Notes: a model not told the origin generated them from the sequence alone. Shown: positions 1 to 9,410, counted from the stretch's first letter. The stretch: DNA of 64,000 nucleotides from Microbacterium hydrocarbonoxydans (GCF_904831005.1 NZ_LR882982.1:186001-250000); one strand, 5' to 3'. Program-made: numbers and translations.

Positions 1-717
1 TGTCATGGCCGTCTGCCCTGATTCGTACGAGTAGTCGCCGACTTCGACCAGGGTCTCGTCGTACAGGTCGCCGAGCTCTTCGCGGAAGCCGACCAGGCGG
101 TAGCGCCCGCCGGGGGTGTCGTCAGGGCCGGTGATCATCCCGATGCGGCGATGCCCCTGCGCCATGAGATGTGCGGCCATGGTGCGGGCGGAGGCGATCT
201 CGTCGACGGAGATCGTCGAGAGCTCGCGTTCATGCCCGAGGGGCACGCCGCAGCAGACGGTGGGGATGCCGACCTCGATCAGTTGGTCGAGCAGCGGATC
301 GGACTCGTGCGACGAGATCAGCATGACGCCGTCGACGTGTCCGGCGCCGAGGAACTGGGCCACGCTCTCGCGCTCGGCAGGGGTTCCGGCCACGAGCAGC
401 ACGAGGGTCATGGCTCGCTGGGCGAGCGCTTCGGCCGCACCGCGCAGCAGCAGTGCGAACGTCGGGTCGTCGAACAGCAGCTGCTGCGGCTCGGTCAGCA
501 GGAAGGCGAGTGATCCGGCGCGGCCGGTGGCGAGGCTCCGTGCGTGGTGATTGGCGGTGTAGCCGGTGGCGAGGATCGCCTCTTCGACGGCCTGTCTGGC
601 GTCGGGAGACACCCAGTGCCCGCCGTTGATCACGCGCGAGACTGTGCTGCGGGACACCCCCGCCTGCGCCGCGATCTGGCGGATCGTCGGCTTGCGCTTC
701 GCGCTGACATCACTCAT
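1..717 (-). CDS. LacI-family transcriptional regulator (C-terminus off the left edge)
   Basis: Reads leftwards from an ATG at 717 and is still open at base 1, so about 239 residues are present and the end is missing. The N-terminus carries the LacI helix-turn-helix (TIRQIAAQAGVSRSTVSRVI, residues about 10-29) followed by the hinge helix and a periplasmic-binding-type sugar sensor core (VDGVMLISSHESDPLLDQL; HRRIGMITGP). It is divergent from the beta-galactosidase/sugar ABC operon at 932-6926, and three copies of one palindrome lie between them, so it very probably represses that operon until a galactoside inducer binds. TAGAGT lies 8 nt before the ATG and may be a leaderless -10 element. The inducer is inferred from context only. 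Confidence 0.93.
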   Translation of the reverse strand, partial: MSDVSAKRKPTIRQIAAQAGVSRSTVSRVINGGHWVSPDARQAVEEAILATGYTANHHARSLATGRAGSLAFLLTEPQQLLFDDPTFALLLRGAAEALAQRAMTLVLLVAGTPAERESVAQFLGAGHVDGVMLISSHESDPLLDQLIEVGIPTVCCGVPLGHERELSTISVDEIASARTMAAHLMAQGHRRIGMITGPDDTPGGRYRLVGFREELGDLYDETLVEVGDYSYESGQTAMT

Positions 718-762
718 CGCCTGTGACTCTACCCACAGCATCCCGTCCGGTGGTAGTCCAAC

Positions 763-778
763 CTGGGACCGGTCTCAG
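763..778. promoter_or_regulatory. LacI-type operator, copy 1
   Basis: CTGGGACCGGTCTCAG, a near-perfect palindrome with a central CpG as usual for LacI-family operators. It matches two further copies downstream and lies about 45 bp upstream of the regulator start, so it could serve autoregulation. Confidence 0.75.
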
Positions 779-792
779 TTCGGTAACGACGG

Positions 793-822
793 TTGTCACG
801 CAGTCTGCGCGTGAGGTAGAAC
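793..822 (+). promoter_or_regulatory. Candidate promoter of the beta-galactosidase operon
   Basis: TTGTCA (793-798) and TAGAAC (817-822) are separated by 18 bp. The second operator begins on the last base of the -10, so repressor bound there would block RNA polymerase. Assigned by eye. Confidence 0.45.
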
Positions 823-837
823 TGAGACCGGTCCCAG
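822..837. promoter_or_regulatory. LacI-type operator, copy 2
   Basis: CTGAGACCGGTCCCAG, same palindrome as the copy at 763 with its two half-sites exchanged. It overlaps the end of the candidate -10 and the likely transcription start. Its centre is 59 bp from copy 1 and 34 bp from copy 3. Confidence 0.8.
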
Positions 838-855
838 TCACGTCCCCGCGACAAC

Positions 856-871
856 CTGAGACCGGTCCCAG
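856..871. promoter_or_regulatory. LacI-type operator, copy 3
   Basis: CTGAGACCGGTCCCAG, identical to copy 2. It lies in the 5' leader of the beta-galactosidase mRNA, 60 bp before the chosen start codon, where bound repressor would act as a roadblock or support looping with the other two sites. Confidence 0.8.
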
Positions 872-931
872 TCAAAGAGCGACAGCATGCCGGGACCCGC
901 ACCACGACCACACCGACCCGATGGAGTGCCG

Positions 932-2938
932 ATGACCTCGCCCCACGCCTGGCCCGACCTGCGCGGAATCGCCTACGGCGGCGACTACAACCCCGAGCAG
1001 TGGTCGCCCGAGACGTGGCGCGAAGACGTCGTCCTGATGCGCGAGGCCGGAGTCAACCTCGTCAGCGTCGGCATCTTCTCGTGGGCGCTCATCGAGGTCG
1101 CCGAGGGCGAGTTCGACTTCGCCTGGCTCGACGAGCTGCTCGACCTGCTGCACGAGAACGACATCCGCGTCGACCTCGGCACCCCGACGGCCTCGCCGCC
1201 CGCCTGGTTCTTCGCGAACCACCCCGATGCGCACGTGATCGACCGCGAGGGTCGCACGATGGGCTTCGGCTCCCGCGGCATGGCCTCGCACTCGTCACCC
1301 GCCTACCGCCAGGCGATCGTGCGGATCGCGGATGCTCTCGCGGCGCGCTATGCACAGCATCCGGCCGTCGTGCTGTGGCACGTGCACAACGAGTACGGCG
1401 TTCCCGTCGGCGAGGACTACTCGCCGAGCGCGGTCACCGCCTTCCGTGGCTGGCTCCAGCAGAAGTACGGCTCGCTCGAGGCGCTGAACAGCGCGTGGGG
1501 CACCGCCTTCTGGGGCCAGCACTACTCGGCATGGGAGCACGTCGGCGCCCCGGCCATCGCCCCGAGCGTCGTGAATCCCGCGCAGCGGCTCGACTTCGCG
1601 CGCTTCACCGATCACCAGCTGCGCGCGTGCTTCATCGCCGAGCGCGACGCGATCCGCGCGCACGCCGACCAGCCGATCACGACCAACTTCATGGCGAACC
1701 AGAGCTGGACCACGGACCTCTGGGCATGGGGCCGCGAGGTCGACATCGTCTCGGACGACCACTACCTGTGGGCCGCCGACGAAGACGCGCACATCGGCCT
1801 GGCGATCGCGGCCGACCTCAGCCGGTCGGTGGGCGGCGGCAAGCCGTGGATCCTGATGGAGCACTCGACCTCGGCCGTGAACTGGCAGCCGCGCAACATC
1901 GCCAAGCGTCGCGGTGAGATGAAGCGCAATTCTTTCACTCACCTCGGCCGCGGGGCCGACGGCATCCTGTTCTTCCAGTGGCGCGCAGGCCGCTCGGGTG
2001 CCGAGAAGTTCCACTCGGCGATGCTGCCGCACGCCGGCGCCGAGTCGCGGGTCTTCCGCGAGGTCGTCGACCTGGGTGCGGCGCTCGGTCGCCTCGACGA
2101 AGTGCAGGGCAGCGTCGTGAAGGCCGACGTCGCGATCCTCTGGGACTTCGAATCGTTCTGGGCGCAGGACCTCGAGTGGCGACCGTCCGAAGACGTCACG
2201 CACGCCGCTCAGGTGCGCCGCTTCTACGAGCAGCTCTGGCGTGACGGCATCACGGTCGACTTCGCCCTGCCCGGCCAGGATCTCTCGGGCTATCGCTTGG
2301 TCGTCGCACCGGCGCAGTACATGCTGAGCACGGCGGATGCCGCCAACCTCAGTGCCTACGTCGATGACGGCGGCACACTGCTCGTGTCGTTCTTCTCGGC
2401 GATCGTCGATGAGAACGACGCCGTGCACGCCGGCGGCTTCGTCGCCCCGCTGCGCGAGGCGCTCGGCCTCACGGTCGAGGAGTTCCTGCCGCTGCGCGAA
2501 GGTGAGAGTCACGGTCTCGACTGGATCGATCACGAGGGTATCCTCGTCGACGTCTGGCAGGAGGACATCGCGCTCGAGGGCGCCGAGGTCGTGGCGAACT
2601 TCTCGGGGGGACCCGGCGAAGGCGAGCCCGCGATCACGCGCAACACGCATGGCGCCGGAACCGGCTGGTACGTGGGCACACGCCTGGATGCTGCGGGCAT
2701 GCGCGCTCTTCTGCACGAGGTCTATGCGGATGCCGACATCACGCCGTCGGGTGTCGCCGAAGGCCTCGAGGTCATCACGCGTCACGGTGCCGAGGCGGTC
2801 TATCGCATCGCGGTGAATCACCGCGACCACGACGTCGAGCTCGATGCCTCAGGTGTCGAACTCCTCAGCGGCACCGAGATCTCGGGTGCCCTGACCATCG
2901 CGGGAGGCGGCGTGGCCGTCATCCGCACCTCCCACTGA
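932..2938 (+). CDS. GH42 beta-galactosidase
   Basis: Hydrolyses terminal beta-galactosides, probably cytoplasmic because no signal peptide is visible. The GH42 catalytic barrel opens with YGGDYNPEQW; the acid/base Glu is in WHVHNEYG (E154) and the nucleophile Glu in LMEHSTS (E310), both at the expected places for the family. A beta-galactosidase trimerisation-like domain (about residues 385-590) and a small C-terminal beta domain follow; 668 residues is the normal length. The start at 932 is chosen because GGAG lies 5 nt upstream and the protein then begins MTSPHAWPDL; an in-frame ATG at 887 would add 15 unconserved-looking residues. It is first in an operon with a sugar ABC importer, suggesting import and hydrolysis of galacto-oligosaccharides or galactan fragments. 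Confidence 0.95.
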   Translation: MTSPHAWPDLRGIAYGGDYNPEQWSPETWREDVVLMREAGVNLVSVGIFSWALIEVAEGEFDFAWLDELLDLLHENDIRVDLGTPTASPPAWFFANHPDAHVIDREGRTMGFGSRGMASHSSPAYRQAIVRIADALAARYAQHPAVVLWHVHNEYGVPVGEDYSPSAVTAFRGWLQQKYGSLEALNSAWGTAFWGQHYSAWEHVGAPAIAPSVVNPAQRLDFARFTDHQLRACFIAERDAIRAHADQPITTNFMANQSWTTDLWAWGREVDIVSDDHYLWAADEDAHIGLAIAADLSRSVGGGKPWILMEHSTSAVNWQPRNIAKRRGEMKRNSFTHLGRGADGILFFQWRAGRSGAEKFHSAMLPHAGAESRVFREVVDLGAALGRLDEVQGSVVKADVAILWDFESFWAQDLEWRPSEDVTHAAQVRRFYEQLWRDGITVDFALPGQDLSGYRLVVAPAQYMLSTADAANLSAYVDDGGTLLVSFFSAIVDENDAVHAGGFVAPLREALGLTVEEFLPLREGESHGLDWIDHEGILVDVWQEDIALEGAEVVANFSGGPGEGEPAITRNTHGAGTGWYVGTRLDAAGMRALLHEVYADADITPSGVAEGLEVITRHGAEAVYRIAVNHRDHDVELDASGVELLSGTEISGALTIAGGGVAVIRTSH

Positions 2939-3052
2939 CAGCACGAACCCCCTGACAGCACGAACCGCACCACCCGCTTCACCCAGCACCACCCACTCAC
3001 CCGGTCGCGATGACGCGCAGCGCATCGTCGGCCATGACAGATAGGAAAACGC

Positions 3053-4279
3053 ATGCGCAAGCACATCGGAGTCGGCGCACTCGCTCTGGCCGCGGCCGTG
3101 GTCCTCGCGGGCTGCTCCGCCGGCGCCCCCGAAGGCGGCGACGACGCCGCGTCCGGCGACGGCGCTGAACTCGTCATCTGGACGGATGCCGAGCGCGAAG
3201 CCGCGATCACCGCCGCCGCGGAGGCGTTCGAGGAGGAGACCGGTGCCACGGTCACCCTCGTGCAGAAGAACTTCGAGGATCTCCGCAACGACTTCATCGC
3301 GCAGGTCCCGACCGGAGAGGGTCCCGACATCACGGTGGGCGCCCACGACTGGCTCGGAGCGCTCGTCGCCGCCGGTGTCGTCGACACGATCGACCTCGGC
3401 GACAAGGCGTCGGAGTTCGAGCAGGTCGCCCTCGACGCCATGACGTACGACGGTCAGCTGTACGCGATGCCGTACTCGCTCGAGACCATCGCCCTGGTGC
3501 AGAACGTCGACCTGGTCGGCGCCGAGGCCCCCGCCAGCTGGGACGACATGATCGCCAAGGGTGTCGCCGCCGGCACCGAGCGCCCGTTCGTCATCAACAC
3601 GGGTGGCGAGACCGGCGACGGCTACACGATGTACGGACTGCAGACCTCGTTCGGCGCCCCCGTCTTCGTGCAGGACGACGCAGGCTCGTACACGAGCGAG
3701 GTCGGCATGGGCGGCGCGCCCGGCGAGGCGTTCGCCACCTGGCTCGGAGCCAACGGTTCGAACGGCACCGGCTACATCTCGACCACGGTCGACTACGACA
3801 TCAACAACGAGCTGTTCGCGTCGGGCAAGGCCCCGTACACGATCCAGGGGCCGTGGGCCATCAGCGCGTTCGAGGGCGTCAACGTCGCCGTGAACCCGAT
3901 CCCGTCTGCGGGTGGCGAGACCGCTGCGCCGTTCGTGGGCGTGCAGGGCTTCTACCTGTCGAGCAAGAGCAAGAACGCCCTGCTCGCGCAGGAGTTCCTC
4001 GTGAACTACCTCGGCACCGAAGACGCGCAGCGCGCGCTGTACGAGGCCGACCCGCGTATCCCGGCGTGGACCACGCTGGCCGAAGAGGTGTCGTCCGACC
4101 CGATCACGGCCGGATTCGTGGCCTCGGCGCAGACCGGCGTCCCGATGCCGTCGATCCCCGAGATGGGCTCGGTCTGGGACCTGTGGAACGCCGCGCAGGC
4201 GCAGATCATCAACGGCGCCGACCCCGTGTCGACGTGGAACACCATGGTCGCGGACCTCGAGACGACCCTCGCCGACTGA
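3053..4279 (+). CDS. Sugar ABC transporter substrate-binding lipoprotein (MalE-like)
   Basis: A 408-residue extracellular binding protein of the maltose/oligosaccharide type. It starts with a lipoprotein signal peptide (MRKHIGVGALALAAAVVLAG) and a lipobox LAGC whose Cys would be lipidated, so it is tethered to the outer face of the membrane. The mature part shows the solute-binding pattern (ELVIWTDAEREAAITAAAEA; GPDITVGAHDWLGALVAAGV; MPYSLETIALVQN; YTIQGPWAISAFEG). Start: AGGA lies 8 nt before the ATG. It sits between the GH42 enzyme and two MalFG-type permeases. Cyclodextrin/maltodextrin-binding relatives are close in sequence style, but the galactosidase beside it favours a beta-galactoside ligand; this is inference. 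Confidence 0.93.
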   Translation: MRKHIGVGALALAAAVVLAGCSAGAPEGGDDAASGDGAELVIWTDAEREAAITAAAEAFEEETGATVTLVQKNFEDLRNDFIAQVPTGEGPDITVGAHDWLGALVAAGVVDTIDLGDKASEFEQVALDAMTYDGQLYAMPYSLETIALVQNVDLVGAEAPASWDDMIAKGVAAGTERPFVINTGGETGDGYTMYGLQTSFGAPVFVQDDAGSYTSEVGMGGAPGEAFATWLGANGSNGTGYISTTVDYDINNELFASGKAPYTIQGPWAISAFEGVNVAVNPIPSAGGETAAPFVGVQGFYLSSKSKNALLAQEFLVNYLGTEDAQRALYEADPRIPAWTTLAEEVSSDPITAGFVASAQTGVPMPSIPEMGSVWDLWNAAQAQIINGADPVSTWNTMVADLETTLAD

Positions 4280-4289
4280 TTCGACTCGT

Positions 4290-4374
4290 GGGGCGTTTCG
4301 TCTCAGTCGCTTCGCTCCCTCGCTCGACGAACGTTCCCGGTCGTCGAGCGAGCGGAGCGAGACGAAAGGCCCCA
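4290..4374. repeat. REP-like palindrome (family D) between binding-protein and permease genes
   Basis: Two arms, GGGGCGTTTCGTCTC... (4290-4330) and its near complement ...GAGCGAGACGAAAGGCCCC (4341-4374), form a long hairpin just after the binding-protein stop. The same element occurs at 14453, 16694 and 43371. A stable hairpin here could protect or uncouple the upstream mRNA from the permease part. Confidence 0.85.
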
Positions 4375-4392
4375 CCGAACAGGACTGATGAC

Positions 4393-6015
4393 ATGACGAT
4401 CCAGGCACCTCCCGCCGAGGCACCCACGCCCGTGGTGAAGCCCTCGCGCGAATCCCACGCCCGCCGCTTCCGCGGCCTCGGCTGGGGCTTCCTCATCAAG
4501 CTCGCGCTCATGGCGCTGGTCAACGCCTTCGGCATCATGACGGCCATCTCGGCCTGGAGCGCCGAGTCGTGGATCGTGCTCGGCGTCGTCGTGCTGCTGG
4601 TGATCATCGCCGACTGGGTGTACTTCACCCGCGGGGCGCTGCCGCTGAAGTACCTGCTGCCAGGGCTGATCTTCCTGCTCGTCTTCCAGGTCTTCATCTT
4701 CGGCTACACGGCCTACATCGCCTTCACGAACTACGGCACCGGTCACGTCGGCACGCAGGAGCAGGCGGTCGAGGCAGCCCTCATCCAGGGCGAGCGCCGC
4801 ATCGAGGGCTCGTCCGACTACCCGCTGTCGATCGTGCAGCGCGGCGCCGAGCTCGGCTTCGCGATCGTGGACGACGACGGCGACGTGCAGGTCGGGTCCG
4901 CGACCGAGCCGCTCTCCACCGCATCCGATGCCGAGATCGGCGCCACCGGCGCCCCCAGCGAGGTGCCCGGATGGGCGGTCGTCCCGCGGGCGACCGTGCT
5001 GACCGATCCGGCACTCGGTGCGACCATCAAGGACCTCAGGGTTCCCGTGTCGGACGACCCGAACGACGGCTCGATCCGCACGCGTGAGGGGTCTACCGGC
5101 TCTGTGTACGAACCGACGCTGGTGTGGGATGCCGAGGCGCAGACCATCACCGACACGCAGTCGGGCACGGTCTACACCGCGACCGAGCTCGGTGCGTTCG
5201 TGGCCGAAGACGGCACGGCGCTGCCGACGGGCTGGTCGGTCAATGTCGGCTTCGCCAACTTCCTGAAGCTCTTCACGGATGCGAACCTCGCGGGCACGCT
5301 GCTGAGCGTCACCGTGTGGACCTTCGCGTTCGCGATCCTGTCTGTCGTGCTCAGCTTCGCCGTCGGGCTCGGCCTCGCGATCGTCTACAACGACCCGCGC
5401 GTCAAGGGTCGCCGATTCCTGCGAGCGCTGTTCATCCTCCCCTACGCGTTCCCCGCGTTCATGGCTGCGCTGCTGTTCCGCGGCATGTTCAACGCCGAGT
5501 TCGGCGTCATCAACGATCTGTTCTTCTTCGGGTCGCAGATCAACTGGCTCGGCGACCCGTGGCTGACCCGGGCGGCGGTGATCTTCGTCAACGTCTGGCT
5601 GAGCTACCCGTACTGGTTCCTCGTCTGCACCGGAGCCCTGCAGTCGCTCCCCGGCGAGACGCTCGAGGCCGCCGAGATCGACGGCGCCAACAAGCTGCAG
5701 CGCTTCCGTGCCATCGTGCTGCCGCTGCTGCTCGTCTCGACCGCCCCGCTGCTGATCGCCTCGTTCGCGGTGGCGTTCAACAACTTCACCGTGATCTACA
5801 CCTTCAACAACGGCGGCCCGGCGATCGCCGGAGCGCCGTACGCACTGGGCTCGACCGACATCCTCGTCTCGGCCATCTACGACGTCTCGGGCGTCTCGGG
5901 TGGTGCGGCCGACTACGGCCTCGCGAGTGCGCTGTCGATCATCGCCTTCATCGTGGTCGGTCTCATCTCAGCGCTGAGCTTCCGACAGACCCGCAAGCTC
6001 GAGGAGTACCAGTGA
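4393..6015 (+). CDS. Sugar ABC transporter permease (MalF-like)
   Basis: A 540-residue inner-membrane permease. Several N-terminal membrane segments (LIKLALMALVNAFGIM; LIFLLVFQVFIFGYTAYIAF) come before a large extracytoplasmic domain (about residues 115-285), the MalF P2-type insertion, and then the six-helix core. The EAA loop that contacts the ATPase is clear: ETLEAAEIDGANKLQRFRAI. ATG at 4393 has AGGA 8 nt upstream and follows the repeat at 4290-4374. It overlaps the next permease by one base (TGATG), implying coupled translation. The MalF-type periplasmic domain, rare among generic sugar permeases, supports an oligosaccharide substrate. Confidence 0.93.
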   Translation: MTIQAPPAEAPTPVVKPSRESHARRFRGLGWGFLIKLALMALVNAFGIMTAISAWSAESWIVLGVVVLLVIIADWVYFTRGALPLKYLLPGLIFLLVFQVFIFGYTAYIAFTNYGTGHVGTQEQAVEAALIQGERRIEGSSDYPLSIVQRGAELGFAIVDDDGDVQVGSATEPLSTASDAEIGATGAPSEVPGWAVVPRATVLTDPALGATIKDLRVPVSDDPNDGSIRTREGSTGSVYEPTLVWDAEAQTITDTQSGTVYTATELGAFVAEDGTALPTGWSVNVGFANFLKLFTDANLAGTLLSVTVWTFAFAILSVVLSFAVGLGLAIVYNDPRVKGRRFLRALFILPYAFPAFMAALLFRGMFNAEFGVINDLFFFGSQINWLGDPWLTRAAVIFVNVWLSYPYWFLVCTGALQSLPGETLEAAEIDGANKLQRFRAIVLPLLLVSTAPLLIASFAVAFNNFTVIYTFNNGGPAIAGAPYALGSTDILVSAIYDVSGVSGGAADYGLASALSIIAFIVVGLISALSFRQTRKLEEYQ

Positions 6016-6926
6016 TGAGTGAGACCAGAGTCATCGTGACCGGTTCATCGAAGGATGCCGAGGCGGCGCGCGCCGGTGCACGTCGGCGTCGCTGGTGGGG
6101 CGAGGTCGGCTGGAAGTACATCCTCGCCGCCGGTGTGCTGTTCTTCGCCGCGTTCCCGCTCGTCTACGTGCTCTCGGCGTCGCTCAACCCGAACGGCAGC
6201 CTCGCGGCATCCAGTGCCCTATTCAGCGCGTTCGACCCTGCGAACTACATCGCTCTGGGGGAATCCCGCTACTGGGTCTGGTTCGGCAACACACTGCTGA
6301 TCGGCGGTGTGACCGCAGTCGGCTCGGTGCTCATGGGCGCCTGCGGCGCGTATGCGTTCTCGCGGTTCCGGTTCAGCGGACGTCGGGCCAGCCTCACCAC
6401 ACTGCTCGTGCTGCAGATGTTCCCGCAGGCGCTCGCGTTCATCGCGATCTTCCTGATGCTGCAGACGATCGGCGACGTCGTGCCGGCGCTCGGCATCAAC
6501 TCCAAGATCGCCCTGATCTGCGTCTACCTCGGTGGCGCGCTCGGCGCGAACACCTTCCTGATGTACGGGTTCTTCAACACGATCCCCGTCGAGATCGACG
6601 AGTCGGCCAAGATCGACGGAGCCACGCATGCGCAGATCTTCTGGCGACTGATCATGCCGCTGGTCGTGCCGATCCTCGCGGTGGTCGCACTGCTCGCGTT
6701 CCTCGCTGCCTTCGGCGACTTCATCCTGTCGAAGATCATCCTCACGTCCGAGGACAACTGGACCCTCGCCGTCGGCATGTATCAGTGGGTCTCGAACCAG
6801 CTGACCTCGCGCTGGGGACTCTTCGCCGCCGGTGTCGTGGTCGCCGCCGTGCCCGTGCTCGCGCTGTTCTTCTCGCTGCAGAAGTACATCGTCGGCGGGC
6901 TCACCCAGGGGTCTGTCAAGGGCTGA
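6015..6926 (+). CDS. Sugar ABC transporter permease (MalG-like)
   Basis: The 303-residue partner permease, with six predicted membrane helices (first WKYILAAGVLFFAAFPLVYV) and the EAA loop PVEIDESAKIDGATHAQIFW for docking the ATPase. The C-terminus FSLQKYIVGGLTQGSVKG is the usual MalG ending. Its ATG shares one base with the stop of the MalF-like gene. No ATP-binding subunit follows; the next gene is on the other strand, so the importer must borrow an MsiK/MsmK-type shared ATPase encoded elsewhere, as is common for actinobacterial CUT1 sugar importers. Confidence 0.94.
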   Translation: MSETRVIVTGSSKDAEAARAGARRRRWWGEVGWKYILAAGVLFFAAFPLVYVLSASLNPNGSLAASSALFSAFDPANYIALGESRYWVWFGNTLLIGGVTAVGSVLMGACGAYAFSRFRFSGRRASLTTLLVLQMFPQALAFIAIFLMLQTIGDVVPALGINSKIALICVYLGGALGANTFLMYGFFNTIPVEIDESAKIDGATHAQIFWRLIMPLVVPILAVVALLAFLAAFGDFILSKIILTSEDNWTLAVGMYQWVSNQLTSRWGLFAAGVVVAAVPVLALFFSLQKYIVGGLTQGSVKG

Positions 6927-6950
6927 TCCGCGCCCGGCCGTGGGATGCGG

Positions 6951-7559
6951 TCAGGCGCGCTCGGCCGCCCAGCGCTCGAACTGCGGCTGCACCCGGTCGA
7001 AGAAGCCCGTCTTCGCTCGGGTGTAGTCGTCGTAGTCGGCCTTGCCCACCTGGTCGAGGCTGAGCCTGCGCTTCTCCGCCGCGTATCGATCGCGCGCGTC
7101 GGGAGTCGAACGCAGCCAGTCGCGGAACCAGACCGTGTACAGCCCCCAGGGCGAGTCCGCGCGACGAACGTGCAGGATCGCCTGCTCGCGCTCGTTCCAG
7201 AACAGCGACTTCTCCCACACCGCGGCGTCAGCGGGATGAGGATGCGATCCGCGCGGCAGATCGCGATCGACGCCGGGGGAGTCGGGACGCGATCCCCGCG
7301 CGCGCACGAAGCCGAGCGGTGCGAGCCTGCTGACGAGATCGTCGTCGTCGGGCAGCGGCGATATCCGCACCTGCAGGTCGATCAGGGGTTTGGCGGGGAG
7401 ACCGGCGACCGCCGTCGAGCCGATGTGATCGAAGGATGCCGCATCGACGCCCGCGACGCCGTCGAATGCGACGCGCAGTGCCGAGAGCATCCGCGCTGCG
7501 CTCTGAGCCCATTCGTCTCGATGCTCGACCAGCGCCGCCGGATTGGTCTCGTCACTCAT
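6951..7559 (-). CDS. GrpB/UPF0157 family protein
   Basis: A 202-residue protein with the GrpB-family signature FDHIGSTAVAGLPAKPLIDLQ (nucleotidyltransferase-like fold; acidic pair after the HIGST motif) and the conserved SLFWNEREQAILHVRRADSP and FRDWLR segments. Relatives include CoaE-linked GrpB domains, but biochemical function is not established. The ATG is preceded by TAGCGT and 6 nt, with no ribosome site, so it looks leaderless. It lies tail to tail with the sugar permease gene and starts next to a tandem repeat block. Confidence 0.88.
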   Translation of the reverse strand: MSDETNPAALVEHRDEWAQSAARMLSALRVAFDGVAGVDAASFDHIGSTAVAGLPAKPLIDLQVRISPLPDDDDLVSRLAPLGFVRARGSRPDSPGVDRDLPRGSHPHPADAAVWEKSLFWNEREQAILHVRRADSPWGLYTVWFRDWLRSTPDARDRYAAEKRRLSLDQVGKADYDDYTRAKTGFFDRVQPQFERWAAERA

Positions 7560-7574
7560 CCGCTCACGCTAATC

Positions 7575-7750
7575 GTTCCGGTCGCAGCTTCTGCCGCGTG
7601 CGATGTGCGCCGAGCTGTTCCGGTCGCAGTTTCTGCCGCGTGCGATGTGCGCCGAGCTGTTCCGGTCGCAGTTTGCGCCGTGTCGAACAGGGCCGGGCGG
7701 CACGAACTGCGACGGGAGCAGGGCCGGGCGGCACGAACTGCGACGGGAGC
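7575..7750. repeat. Tandem/inverted repeat block, family A
   Basis: Two 42-bp direct copies beginning GTTCCGGTCGCAG (7575-7616, 7617-7658) and a partial third are followed by two 31-bp direct copies containing CGGCACGAACTGCGACGGG (7689-7719, 7720-7750). The 31-bp unit carries the reverse complement of the GTCGCAGTT(T/C)GTGCC core, so the block can fold into several hairpins. It lies downstream of the hydrolase gene. A block of the same design is at 18746-18900. Confidence 0.88.
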
Positions 7751-7839
7751 AGGGTGGACCGGGGCGACCGGCGACCGGCACGGCAGACGGATGCCGCGGC
7801 ATCCGGTTCGAGTCCGGATGCCGCGGCGGGCCTCTCCGA

Positions 7840-8760
<921 letters not shown>

Positions 8761-8777
8761 TCAAGTACACTGGGAGC

Positions 8778-9341
8778 ATGACCGACGGAACAGTGCGTGA
8801 ACAGATCCTCGCGGCAGCGGACGAGCTCTACTACCGCAAGGGATACGCGGCGGTCGGCATGGACGAGCTGCGAGCGGCGGCCGGCGTGTCGCTGCGTCGG
8901 CTCTATGCCCTCTTCCCCTCGAAGACCGACATCGTCACGGCTGTTCTCGCCCGCAAGCATTCGCAATGGGAGTCGGGACTGACGGGGGCCGTGGCGGATG
9001 CCGGAGCTGACCCGCGCGACCGGCTGCTCGCGGTGTACGGCTACCTCGAGGATTGGTTCTGCACCGACGACTTCCGCGGCTGCGCCTTCATCAACGCGTT
9101 CGGCGAGCTCGGCGGCACGAATCCCGAGGTCGCCGAGATCGTGCGCGACCATAAGGCCTCGTTCCAGGCGTACATGGCCGACCTGGTCGTGGCAGCCGGG
9201 GCTCCGGCATCCCTCGCGGCGCAGCTGTCGATCCTGGCCGAGGGTGCGCAGAGCACGGCCGCGATCGCCGCCGACCCGCAGGTCGCCGTGCAAGCGCGCA
9301 ACGCCGCCGAGGTGCTGATCGACGCCGCCGTCGCGGCCTGA
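8778..9341 (+). CDS. TetR-family transcriptional regulator
   Basis: A 187-residue repressor. The N-terminal helix-turn-helix is VREQILAAADELYYRKGY followed by MDELRAAAGVSLRRLYALF and the conserved FPSKTDI; the helical C-terminal part (CTDDFRGCAFINAFGELG) is like the YxaF/AcrR-type subgroup. The ATG lies 6 nt after TACACT, so the mRNA is probably leaderless. The adjacent hydrolase is the obvious target because both genes share two palindromic operators; the inducer is unknown. Confidence 0.92.
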   Translation: MTDGTVREQILAAADELYYRKGYAAVGMDELRAAAGVSLRRLYALFPSKTDIVTAVLARKHSQWESGLTGAVADAGADPRDRLLAVYGYLEDWFCTDDFRGCAFINAFGELGGTNPEVAEIVRDHKASFQAYMADLVVAAGAPASLAAQLSILAEGAQSTAAIAADPQVAVQARNAAEVLIDAAVAA

Positions 9342-9410
9342 GCGCGGGCTCGGCGAACTGTGCTGCGTGACTTGTCTGCGTGAGCATAGGGCGTGAGTGG
9401 AGCGCGCGCT

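Noticed and set aside
887..931. Start of the beta-galactosidase at the ATG at 887
   Set aside because: It adds a proline/arginine-rich stretch not expected in GH42, while GGAG 5 nt before the ATG at 932 gives the usual N-terminus.
3853..4392. Extension of the MalF-like gene upstream to 3853
   Set aside because: It would overlap most of the end of the binding-protein gene and read through the family D hairpin; the ATG at 4393 has a ribosome site and normal N-terminus.
7575..7750. CRISPR array
   Set aside because: Units are tandem without unique spacers and no cas genes are near; the same applies to the repeats at 10521, 14453 and 18746.
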